Shown piece after piece: positions 1-8,600 of a DNA stretch of 10,583 nucleotides. The translations under genes and the position numbers were made by a program. How positions within the stretch are numbered: the stretch's first letter is position 1; every line of letters starts with the position of its first letter. The notes beneath the pieces are model-generated. The model was not told where the DNA came from and did not search any database. It saw only the letters and a list, made by a program, of their open reading frames with translations. This stretch comes from Kalaharituber pfeilii (taxonomy: Eukaryota; Ascomycota; Pezizomycetes; Pezizales; Pezizaceae), in NCBI GenBank assembly GCA_015179045.1, contig WHUZ01000347.1, positions 1 to 10,583 on the forward strand, read 5' to 3'.

Positions 1-895
1 TTCCAGCTGTATTAGTTATATCTTTTTAATTACCTTACACCTATTAATATTCTCACTTGAATAGCATTTATATGTGGGTCTAGAGAGTGGATAAGGAAGC
101 TGGGTACACCTAAAAGGGCATATGCTGGACATCTGAGTAATATCATTATGGGTAGATATTAACCGGAATTTAGGTAGAGTTTATGGGCTGTAACGAGGGT
201 TTCGCTATCCATAGGTTCTACAATTATTAGCATTATACTCCACAAAATATATAAAATTAATACTAGAGCTCCCTAGATGCAGGAGTGGGATTACGTGATA
301 TTATAAATAACAATGAGAATATACTGATATGAATAAATGCAGAGAAACGAGATTGTACGGTCATGGAACTGGTAAAGAGTGTACAGTCACTTGACGCTGA
401 ATTTATGGGTCCCTTATCCACTACCGCTACACCTACACTCACCCTCGTAGTCGTGAGGTGGCCACATGCTAGTGTATTAGTACATTCATTATTTTTGTCT
501 CGTACTATTTTGCATATTTTCATTACATATGCCTATTACTACCGGTATTGGCATTGATAAGGAATTGCCGCACTGCTAGCCAATTATTCATTTATTGACC
601 TCTCATGTATGGCTGCGCTGAAGTCTATATAAGTGCCAACTAGTGATAGCATAGTTAGAAGAATCAAGATACTAACAGTGTTCTGTCAGTTTCTCTATAA
701 CTCTGAACCTATCATTCTATCATTACACCTGTGAATCGCTTTGTTCCACTGCGTGCTCCCCACTGAGTAGCTGCCATTCCGACTCACTGTATTCACACTT
801 CCGGGACGACACTGGCACTGCTGTTTTCCCCACCATAGCCATAACATCCGGTGCCTTTCAGCGCCCACTGGAGCTGAGCCCTCATGCCTGTAATA
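1..895. other. AT-rich intergenic DNA with probable retroelement scraps
   Basis: I recognise no gene here. Two short opposite-strand open frames overlap at about 263-557, and neither shows a recognisable motif. From about 740 to 895 the base composition becomes richer in G and C. All three minus-strand frames there are short, and none continues the integrase of element A, whose recognisable similarity stops near 895. The most likely reading is a junction with another, older element. A plus-strand TATA-like motif about 120 bases before the GC-richer block would fit the U3/R part of a plus-strand LTR, but I cannot define its ends. Confidence 0.4.
626..633 (+). promoter_or_regulatory. TATA-box-like motif
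   Basis: The octamer TATATAAG lies on the plus strand in a region that otherwise shows no gene. It is followed by about 110 bases of AT-rich DNA and then a GC-richer block, the pattern expected of an LTR promoter and leader. No start codon with a following long frame is visible, so function is only inferred and a chance match in AT-rich DNA is possible. Confidence 0.25.
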
Positions 896-2250
896 CACAA
901 CTTGTAACATAGTATTAGGTATCTTCCTTTCAACTATCCTAGTAGAAGTTCCTTGAGATTATTTTATGAGTATGATGTACTTTCCAATGACTAGTGATAT
1001 TAGAGTCATAGCATTGTTTCATGACTTCAGGTCTGTATTCTTCCAGTATTACTAATAATTTATTTTTTCTTCTTTTCCAGTCATTAACATTAATGCTATC
1101 AAGGTTGTAGTCTTGTTCGACAGGTTCTCCATTAATTAGAAGTTGCCTGTCTTTGAGTAGTTGTACTTCAAGTCTAATGGGTTTGTTACTAAACCTTCTA
1201 GTTAATACATCGGCCTTTCTATTATCTACTCCTTTCCAATAGTGGATAAGGAAGTCAAATTCACATAATTTGATAGACCAGTTTGCTTGTCGGGAGTTAA
1301 GTCTTTGCTTGGAGGTGAAGTAGATGAGGTTATGATGATTAGTGTATATATCAATGTGGATACCTTGTAGCCAGGTATACTATTTGCAGAAGCAGTCAAC
1401 TATAGCAAAAAATTCTTTATCATAGATAGGATAGTTGTGTTCTGCAGGGTTCAGAGCTCTGAAGTAGTAGTCAATAGGGTAGAAAGTTTTAACTTAGTTA
1501 GTAGTATGGTATTAGGAAAGTATGCCTGTAAGAGCTTAGTTGCTAGTATTAGTCTCTATGATCATCAGTATGGTATAGTTATACTGCCAGAGTATTGGTA
1601 TGGACATGAAGACATCCTTTAATTCACTACAGAAGTATTATTGTACTTTAGTTCAGGTAAATGGTACATTTCCGGTTAGTTGTATTACTAGTCAGGTTTT
1701 GGTATTGTAGTTTTGGATGAATTGGTAATAGTAGTTTGTAAAACTCAAGAACTTTTAAACCTCCTTCTTCTATATTAGTACAGGCCAGTTAGCAATAGCA
1801 CTAAGTTTCTTCAGGTCTATTTTGATTTCAGATCCATTGATGAGGTAGCTGAGAAATATTATTTTTTTGATATGAAATTCTGACTTTATAAGGTTGATAG
1901 CAAGTCCATGTTCAGCAAGCTTAGCCAGAACTTGTTCTACTATCTTTTGGTATTCCTGTTTAGTTCTTCTCCTATAAATTAATATGTTATTAATATACCA
2001 GACTACTCTATCGATGTCCTTCAGTATCTCATCTATCATTTCTTAGAATGAGGTAGTGGCATTGATCAGTCCAAAGGGCATAATGATATATTCGAATAAG
2101 CCTTTCATTATCTTAAAAGTAGTCTTCTATTTGTTGCTAGACTTGGTACAAATAAGATAGTAGCTATTTTTGAGTGTTACGGCTAAAGGTAAAGACCTAC
2201 CGAATATTGGGAAGGTACTACCCTGTACTATCATAAGACTTGCTGAGATG
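896..2250 (-). pseudogene. Element A: decayed Ty3/gypsy pol fragment (RT, RNase H, start of integrase)
   Basis: One minus-strand frame runs about 1.3 kb with no indel that I can find but about 14 stop codons. In order it shows RT with the block MPFGL near 2080, the catalytic YxDD box at 1986-1997 altered to YINN, the tether motif FTNYY near 1730, an RNase H region with IYDKEFFAIV near 1420, YTNHHN near 1340 and KADVLTRR near 1190, then an integrase HHCC start with ISRNFY near 940. Both RT aspartates and the aspartate of the RNase H TDH motif read as asparagine. Typical stops replace conserved Trp (FY-stop, DS-stop) or Gln. RT similarity fades above about 2180 and integrase fades below about 895, so gag, protease, the integrase core and both LTRs are missing. 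It belongs to a different family from element B. It is certainly non-functional. Confidence 0.88.
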
Positions 2251-2820
2251 TATCTAATCAATATTAGGTGAGCCGCGGTACACTTTGGTTATTCGATGGT
2301 TACCTCATAGACATGTATGTCAGTTCTTGTATGTATACTGCACTAATACATGCACAGTGCTTATAGAGCAACTGGCATTGCTTATAATACCTTTACTAAT
2401 AATGCATAGTTGCAATACAGATAATGCTTTGCTTGCTTATGGGTTTTGAAAAGGAGATCTGCATTATCATATGTTTCTATTACATTACTGTTTTTATATT
2501 TACTTAACTATTTTACAAGATAGTGTTATTACGTTATAGTTATATTATTAATTATTAACAAGTCATGTATGACAGGCACTTAACATATAAGCCCCAGCTT
2601 CTACCATTAGTTATAAAGCATTAAGACACTAGTAGTGTCCTAAGTTTTACTCAAACTCTAAGTTTATCACTTACTTTTCGCCTACTCTTCTGCATCGCTC
2701 GCCTTTAGCTACAACATTTATACCAAACCGCTACTGCCTAGCAATGTTAAAGTACCTGGCAGTAACATTACACTGCTGAACTTTTATTTTATGCTCATAC
2801 TCTACGTTCTACTTCTGATC
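2251..2820. other. AT-rich spacer between element A and element B
   Basis: No coding frame with a recognisable motif lies here. A small CpG-containing patch with the palindrome CCGCGG sits near 2273, next to where RT similarity of element A is lost, and may mark the edge of another inserted repeat. A short perfect inverted repeat, GACACTA-G-TAGTGTC, lies at 2625-2639. A TGTTAC-like minus-strand motif near 2762-2767 resembles an LTR end but has no convincing polypurine tract beside it. The stretch is probably old repeat debris. Confidence 0.4.
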
Positions 2821-3458
2821 TATTATCGGGTACGTTGAGGGTAAGCCGTTTACTAAATAACTAAGTGTGCTGCAAAATATAATTAAATATAAGTCATAGA
2901 AAATAAGGTAGTTAAGGTAGTAAGAAAGGTTTATATTTGTTAGGGTTGAGTTCTGGGTCCTTGCCCTTCTAACTCTAGAGGGTCAGGCTTCTATTTATAC
3001 AAAATGTAGTTCTTCAAAGCTGTTAACAAATTCAGCTTGAACGGATTCTGGGGATCAAGCCAGACCCTAAAAAATGCCAAGTGACAGCCTTTCTTTTTGA
3101 CCAACTCTTACAATAAATTCTAGAACAACAAATACGAGAACTTGAAACTTCTAATGCAAGCCTCTATCTAAAAATACCATCATAACTTGAATCCCTATGC
3201 AAAGATTGATAATATAAGAAAATAAGAAAAGGTTATTATATAACGAATAGTACAACAGAAGCTACCGGAAGAGTTAGTAACCAAGATTGCTAATCTTAGT
3301 AGTTACTTACTTCTTAACCGAAGAAGTTTCACTACCATGGACCTGACTAGTATCAGGTTAGCTAAACTTCCGACTGGTAGGCTTTATAGTTGGTAGTACC
3401 TTTTGACGACACTTAAACAAGACAGTGTTATAGCATGAGAATAGTTATGCCTGTAACA
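2821..3458 (-). repeat. 3' LTR of element B
   Basis: This direct repeat matches 9663-10301 along its whole length at about 95% identity by eye. In the element's orientation it starts TGTTACAGG at 3458 and ends ATAATA at 2821. With the partner copy ending GTAATA, the ancestral ends were probably TGTTAC and GTAACA, an inverted terminal pair. The end at 2821 is set by the last position at which the two copies still align. It holds the same TATA box (2991-2999) and the same 13-base self-priming partner (2932-2944) as the 5' copy. Confidence 0.93.
3283..3358. other. Three consecutive hairpin sequences in the 3' LTR
   Basis: Three inverted repeats lie in a row: AAGATT/AATCTT with a 3-base loop (3283-3297), ACTTCTT/AAGAAGT with a 5-base loop (3309-3327) and ACCTGA/TCAGGT with a 6-base loop (3341-3358). 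All arms are perfect. The same series is in the other LTR. By position it is in the promoter-proximal (U3) part of the LTR. Confidence 0.55.
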
Positions 3459-3461
3459 GTA

Positions 3462-3472
3462 CTCCCCTTCTT
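3462..3472 (-). other. Polypurine tract of element B
   Basis: On the minus strand this reads AAGAAGGGGAG, followed by TAC and then the TGTTAC start of the 3' LTR. A purine run directly before the 3' LTR is the expected primer site for plus-strand DNA synthesis. Its place confirms both the orientation of the element and the LTR edge at 3458. Confidence 0.85.
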
Positions 3473-3913
3473 AGAGCACACGTCCCAAGTGCCTGTTAGC
3501 TATTATTCTTTAATTTCTTAAAAGAATATAAGCCATACAGCTTAGCGTCAGTGGATCTCTTACCTTGACCTTAGCAACTTATTTTGCTATGATCATACTT
3601 AAGGTAATATTCCGTAATGTCCTGACTATAGGCTACGCCTCTAATTAGTCTTTGACGTTGAAGGTAGTTGGTAAGAGCTTTACCTATTTATCATAAGACG
3701 TGCTACTATATTCATAGTGTCTTGACCCCTTGAACACTTTTCCATTTGATACCTTGGCATGTATCTAGGATAAGTATTAATACTTTATGAACTTAAGTTC
3801 ATAAGTTAGGTCCATGCCATACCTTTATGACAGATATATCTGCACTCTAGGTCTGTAACTTGACTGCATTTCTAACTTCTTTTTCTCTTTGTTCCTCGTT
3901 GCCCTGATTCGGC
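3473..3913 (-). other. Untranslated stretch between pol and the polypurine tract
   Basis: About 440 bases separate the last stop of the pol frame from the polypurine tract. No motif of any retroelement protein is visible on either strand. Its one clear structure is a perfect 20-base palindrome at 3785-3804, centred on CTTAAG. It is best read as the 3' untranslated part of the element, though extra decayed coding sequence cannot be excluded. Confidence 0.55.
3785..3804. repeat. Perfect 20-base palindrome
   Basis: The sequence TTATGAACTTAAGTTCATAA equals its own reverse complement. It lies in the untranslated 3' stretch of element B. It could form a small hairpin or bind a dimeric protein, but no function is shown and AT-rich DNA produces such palindromes by chance. 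Confidence 0.5.
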
Positions 3914-5459
3914 TTATTTTTCTTTATCAGGGTATCATTCGTGGAATTCTTTAAGTGCATCTACTGGTGATTCATCATCCATTAATAGTTCGCCTAGGCT
4001 TTCCCATGTTGCCTCCTCGGTCCCATAACCTTCCTACTGTATAAGGTACTCTAGTGTCTTCTTGGTACCATTATATCATATGTCAGTGATGGAGGCTATG
4101 AAGTATTCTTCCTCGCCTTCTTGTATTAGTGGGAATGGTTGGTTGGGTAGAGAGTTGAGAGTGGATGTTTTGAATGGTTCAAGCAGTAAAATGTGAAAGA
4201 CAGGGTATATCTGCAAGTTGTATGGTAACTTAAGCTTGACAGAACGTTTGCCTATTGCTTTCTCTATAGTCAAGGGTCTGATCAACTTAGCATCGAGTTT
4301 CTTAGAAAGTCTTTTTGTTGAGATATTTTTAGCGTTGAGCATGACTTTGTCTTCTTCCTTGAAATCGGGTTGTCGAGTATGATATTGGTTATACTACTTA
4401 GCTGCTCATTCAATTGATTTGTTCAGTTCCTTACGAATCCGTTCCCATTCTCCTGTGAGTTCTCCCGAGAGTATATTGAGAGCTTCTTCCTCATTTATGG
4501 TATCAACAAGGAGGTGAAAGCCATAGTTGGCGAAGAAAGGTAAGGTTTTGGTGGAGCTATGTTGTGTGTTATTGTATGCGAACTCTGCGAGGGGTAAGAG
4601 TTGGTTCCAATTGTTCTGGTGGTAGGTGACATAGTTACAGAGGTACCCTTCAAGGGTTTGGTTGACTCTTTCAGTTTGTCCATTGATTTCTAGGTGTGCA
4701 GTTGTACTCATATTTAAGTTGACTTTGAGTTTCTTCATGAGTTCTTACCAGAAGTTTGAAGTAAACTTTGAATCTCAGTTCGATATGATGGTTTTTGGTA
4801 AGCCATAGAGTCACTATATTTCTTGAAGGAAAGTAGTTGCTAATTGTTCTGTGGATTGTTCTGCTAGAGGGATGAAGTGAACCATCTTAGTGAACCTATT
4901 CACTACTACCCATATTTGTGTGAAGCCGTCTGAAGGAGGGAGTTCGGTAATAAAGTCTATACTGATAGAGGACCATGGTTGATATGGTATCTTATGTGAG
5001 TGAAGGAGGCTGTATTTCTTGTGTCTTCGTGCCTTATTCCTTTAGCATTCCAAGCATGCACTGATGTATTCCATGATGTCGTTGTGAGCATTAGGCTAAT
5101 AGAAGTCTCTGCTGATAAGTTCTGTGGTTTTTTCAATTTCGAGGTAGCTAGCAAGGGGATGATCATGTTTTGCTTGAAGTATTTCTTGTTTAAGGGCCGT
5201 TGGCATCACAAACTGGTTGTTGTGTAGGACTAGTTCATTATGGATACTGAATCGTTTGTCGACGTTATCGTTCTTCTGCTGGATGCGTTCCTTAAGTTGA
5301 GTATACCATTTGTCCTTTTTCCCTTTTTCGATTAGCTTGCTCCTCCATTCGTCAGTTAGTGCTACCACTTTTAGAGCTTTTATCATTCTTGCAGTCAAAA
5401 TTTCTTTCTCTTTCTGCCATGTTTCTTCTTCCCAGAACTTAGTTTCTTGCTGATCTCGC
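3914..5459 (-). pseudogene. Element B integrase with C-terminal chromodomain
   Basis: The enzyme inserts the cDNA into the host genome. The HHCC zinc module begins with KHDHPL near 5165. Its second His reads Tyr (5144-5146), and a Cys pair follows as CLEC near 5045. The catalytic core has the first Asp in SIDF (4955-4957), an Asn in place of the second Asp (4778-4780) and Glu in GQTER (4670-4672), with exact 35-residue spacing. A GPY/F-like module lies at about 4150-4300 (FHILLLEPFK). The chromodomain lies at about 3935-4115 (EEYFIASI, then EGYGTEEATWES), a module that in relatives reads histone marks to steer integration. The frame is continuous but holds about a dozen stops, among them 5096-5098 (Trp of FYW), 4775-4777 (Arg of the core) and one at the chromodomain Trp before EGYG. 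All are explained by C-to-T or G-to-A changes. Confidence 0.9.
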
Positions 5460-5860
5460 TGTCCACTCCCCTTCTTAAGGGCATGGTCACCACGTCTGGA
5501 TAAAGTATCTGCTTTGACATTCACTTTTCCTTTTCGGTAGATAATTGTATAGTCGAATGGGGCGAGTTTTTCTGCCCATCGTGCTTGACGGCGAGATAGC
5601 TTCTTAATCATATTGAAGATCCGGAGATTGTCATAGTCTGTGTAGACTTTGATACTATGCTTAGCATCTTCATAGTATTCTCTCCACATATCTGTCATAC
5701 ATTTACCACAGCCAGTATCTACTTGTCGAAGATGTCATAGTTAATTTCGGCTGGGGTGAACTTCCGGGAATGGAATGCAACTGGGTGTAGTTTGCTATCT
5801 TCTTGCTTCTGACTTAGGATCCCTCCAAGTGCGAAGTCACTTGCATCCGTTTCTAGTATG
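5460..5860 (-). pseudogene. Element B RNase H domain
   Basis: This domain removes the RNA strand of the RNA/DNA hybrid during reverse transcription. The first catalytic block [11 protein letters not shown] is intact at 5821-5853. It is followed by PVAFHSRKF, the tail motif YTDYDNLRIF near 5630, RRQARWAEKL near 5590 and KADTLSRR near 5500, the usual end of the domain in Ty3/gypsy elements. A stop interrupts FDK-stop-ILAV near 5740, and a frameshift near 5700 splits the domain. From about 5698 onwards the frame runs on unbroken by indels into integrase. Confidence 0.88.
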
Positions 5861-6784
5861 ATTTCGTATTCTGAGGTGGTAGTGTGCTAGAATCGGAGCA
5901 GTTGTGAAAAGCTTCTTTGAGTTGCTGAAAAGCTTCCTCTTATGGAGGTCCCCAGACTAGCTTTGCCTCTTTATTGAGTAGTCGAGTTAGAGGTAAGCAT
6001 ATCTTACTGTAGTCCTTAATGAAGTGTCGGTAGAAGTTAGCAAACTCCTAGGAAGGATTGTATATCTGTCTTCAGATTAGAGTGTTCATTGGTACCAGGG
6101 GTCTTCCAATCAAGGATAGCCTGGATTTTGTCTGTGGACATTGAGATTCCTTTCCCCGAGATGTGATAACCAAAAATTCAACTTCCTCCATACACCATTC
6201 GCATTTTTCCTCTTGTATAGCCAAACCATTTTCCTGTAGCCTGCACAACACCTCTTCCAGGTTGTATTATGTTCTTCTAGGGTTTCGGCATATATTAGTA
6301 GGTCGTCAATGTATGCCAGTAAACCCTGATCGATCATATCTTTGAAGATTTCATTCATGAACTCCTGGAAGGTTGCTGGTGCATTGCAGAGTCCGAATGG
6401 CATAACTGTGTATTCGTAGTGGCCGTACCGAGTCCTAAAGGCTGTCTTCTACTCATCCCCTTTGGCAATTCGTACCAAGTTGTATCCGTTCTTTAAGTCA
6501 AGGGTGTGAAGTATTTGCCCTTGCGAAGTCGGTCTCGGAGTTCTGCCATTAGTAGGAGGGGGTAGTGGTTCTTAATGGTGATTCGGTTTAGGCCTCTATA
6601 GTCGACACACATGCAGAGTTTGCTATTCTTCTTTGGGACGAACAGGATAGGTGCACCTGCTGGGATTGTGAGAGTCGGATCTTTCCTTCTTTTAACATCT
6701 GTTCGATGTATTCTTTAAGTATCTCCAACTCTTTCTCACTTAGTCGATAGATAGGTCCCCATGGAGGTTGTTGTCCTTCTTGTA
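5861..6784 (-). pseudogene. Element B reverse transcriptase
   Basis: This is the RNA- and DNA-directed DNA polymerase of the element. Visible blocks in order are PPWGPIYRLS (about 6750-6779), [12 protein letters not shown] and VDYRGLN (about 6590-6660), [12 protein letters not shown] (about 6465-6500), [20 protein letters not shown] (about 6344-6403), the catalytic YIDD box intact at 6302-6313, [10 protein letters not shown] and the thumb/connection motif [13 protein letters not shown] near 6030. Breaks include frameshifts near 6780, 6670, 6510, 6260, 6190 and between about 5860 and 6050, plus a TAG at 6449-6451 replacing the Trp before KTAF. It is one of several separate frames and cannot yield a working enzyme. 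Confidence 0.9.
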
Positions 6785-7681
6785 GAGGTATGCAGTGGTC
6801 ATAAGATCGATGCGGGGGTAGTTTTGCTGTAGTCTCGGGTCAAAAACCTTCAGGAATTTCTTCTTCCATGCTGCTAGGTCAAAGGTCACCTGCTCGCCAG
6901 CTTCCATTTGGTAAATGCGCACTTGGGGTATTTTTCGTCCCACAATACGCATATACCCACCAAAAAACACTTGCCCTGCTTGCCATTCTTCAGTCGTGTA
7001 AAGTTCCTCCGCTTCACAAAGTTCAAAGCACCTAGCCTTGATGTGTTTCGAGCATTTGGCGTAATTTAGTTCAACATAGTCCAAGTCCCAATCAATGTAT
7101 GGCTAGTGACTAGCCATCCATGTCATTGACAAGAGTGCATCATAGTCTTTCCTCCATCACCCATGTCGAAGTCGATGAGTTCTTTATGAACTTTACCGGT
7201 ATCATCGATAAGGGTCATTTGGAGCTTTGGGGTATACTCTGTCCCAGTGTTTGGTAAGGGCACACCGCCGGCTCCTCTGAACTTGATGGGGAATTTTCTT
7301 TTGATGTGTGGGATTGGTACTTTGTTGGAGAGCATTGACGTTTCTGCTCCTGGGTCAATACATACTCTAATTATTACTGATTTTGAGATACTGTTTTCCT
7401 TCCATTTTAGCTCGGCTTTGTGAATGATTGATTTCTTTGCTGGAGGTCCTTCGAGGATTGGAGGAGGAGTGAGGCCAACTGGAGAAGGAGGAGGGCAGAC
7501 ACTTCATTGGCTAAGATCTGCCTTTCTAGTTTTCCGACTCGGATTCATCGAGAGTGGTGATGCGTGACGCTAGGCTGCGAGCCTGTATCCCAGCCGAGTC
7601 TCCTTTGTTTTCTTGTTTAATCTTCCTTACCTCCTTCTTGTCCTCCTTCTTGTCGTCATCTCTCTTCCTCTTATTACCTGA
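6785..7681 (-). pseudogene. Element B linker, aspartic protease and protease-RT connector
   Basis: Just after the gag stop the frame continues through a Lys/Asp/Glu-rich linker (about 7605-7675, with KRKRDDDKK), then acidic DESES near 7540, then a frameshift into a proline-rich part near 7450-7500. The aspartic protease, which cuts the polyprotein, follows at about 7110-7380. Its active-site block reads CIDPGAETS, with DPGA at 7345-7356 where most relatives have DSGA or DTGA. A frameshift near 7140 and a stop in SH-stop-PYIDWD near 7100 break the C-terminal part. The connector to RT (about 6785-7084) is open and shows VELNYAKCSKH, with no domain I can name. Confidence 0.78.
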
Positions 7682-8600
7682 CTAATTAGTTGGCTGGGTC
7701 GTCTTCCACTCCTTCACGATTTCCGTAGCCACGCATTTGCTGAAAGTATGGCCTTTTCTTCCACAGCGAGAGCATTTCCCATCGGCCTTCCATTTGGCAC
7801 TGAGTTCCTTGAGGAGCCGGGGAGGTATGGGCTGGGCTTAGAGGTCGTAGTTTCCACACTGTCCTTCTTCTTCTCTGAAGATTGTTTCCCCTTTGAATGG
7901 CCACTAGGTTTGTTACCACCACTGTGACCCACAACTTGTGTTGTTCGCTCGTCCATATGCCAACCGCTACTACGCATTTGCACCAGTCATCAAGCGATTC
8001 ATTGGGTACTCCTGGCTGCATGAGGAAGAATTGGGCAATGTTTCTTTTCAACCCTTTGACCACCTTGTCCTTGAACATTTTATTGTCGTAATTGGCGAGG
8101 TGGTTCATTTTCTTCATGGCATTGATATAGTCATGATTTTGCCTTCTGCGTATAGGTGTCGAGTTTATCTCACATTTGCTGCTCTTGCATATGGATTCCA
8201 TTCCCTCTGCCAAATCGTCCATCCATTTCTCCAATGTGGTATCTCTCCGAGCCCCGAACCCATGTACATATGTTTGTTTTGGCTATGCCATTCTGCGCCT
8301 CCTTGGTTAGAGATCGGGATGCATACAGAATTTTGGTATCTTCTTCAGCAAAGGTTCGGCGTGCTCTCGAGGTATACTAAGTCCATTACTTCGGACTTCC
8401 ATACTTGTAGTCCGTCCAGGTTGCCATCCCAAGTTCTTAGAGTTGGGAGGCGGGCGAATGGGATGTACTGGCCAGTGGGTTCGGGTTCAGGTGAATCCCA
8501 TCGTCTGGTTTCGTGCCTGGCTTTCTTTCTTGGAGGAGGAGATGTGCTAGTCGGATGGAGAGGACAGTGGTCACGGTTCGTGCCGGAGATAGTGTTCTAG
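7682..8600 (-). pseudogene. Element B gag: capsid region and CCHC zinc knuckle
   Basis: Gag forms the particle and binds the RNA. The capsid part shows PEPEPTGQYIPFARLPTL near 8460-8510, EVMDLVYLES near 8380, LYASRSLTKEA near 8310 and EKWMDDLAEGM near 8220, then HLANYDNKMFKDKVVKGLK. The nucleocapsid end is rich in Lys, Gly and Ser and holds an intact C-X2-C-X4-H-X4-C knuckle, CSRCGRKGHTFSKC, at 7733-7774. Three minus-strand frames are used in turn, with breaks near 8360, 8240, 7970 and 7800. The last frame ends at TAG 7682-7684 and then continues, in frame, into the pol linker. The knuckle frame is short and easily missed because a longer open frame overlaps it. Confidence 0.85.

Noticed and set aside
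263..557. Two opposite-strand short open frames
   Set aside because: They overlap each other almost fully, lack motifs, and sit in AT-rich repeat debris.
695..910. 71-codon minus-strand frame as the integrase core of element A
   Set aside because: It lacks the DFI and GQTER-type motifs expected there, and none of the three frames shows them.
5000..5227. Plus-strand open frame across the integrase zinc region
   Set aside because: It is antisense to the HHCC module and has no recognisable content.
3914..7681. Altered genetic code or programmed readthrough to explain the many stops in pol
   Set aside because: TAG, TAA and TGA all occur, at positions where relatives have Trp, Gln or Arg, as expected of random transitions and not of one reassigned codon.
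7938..8600. 220-codon plus-strand open frame
   Set aside because: It lies antisense to the gag capsid region, whose minus-strand frames carry recognisable motifs; no motif or domain is seen in it.
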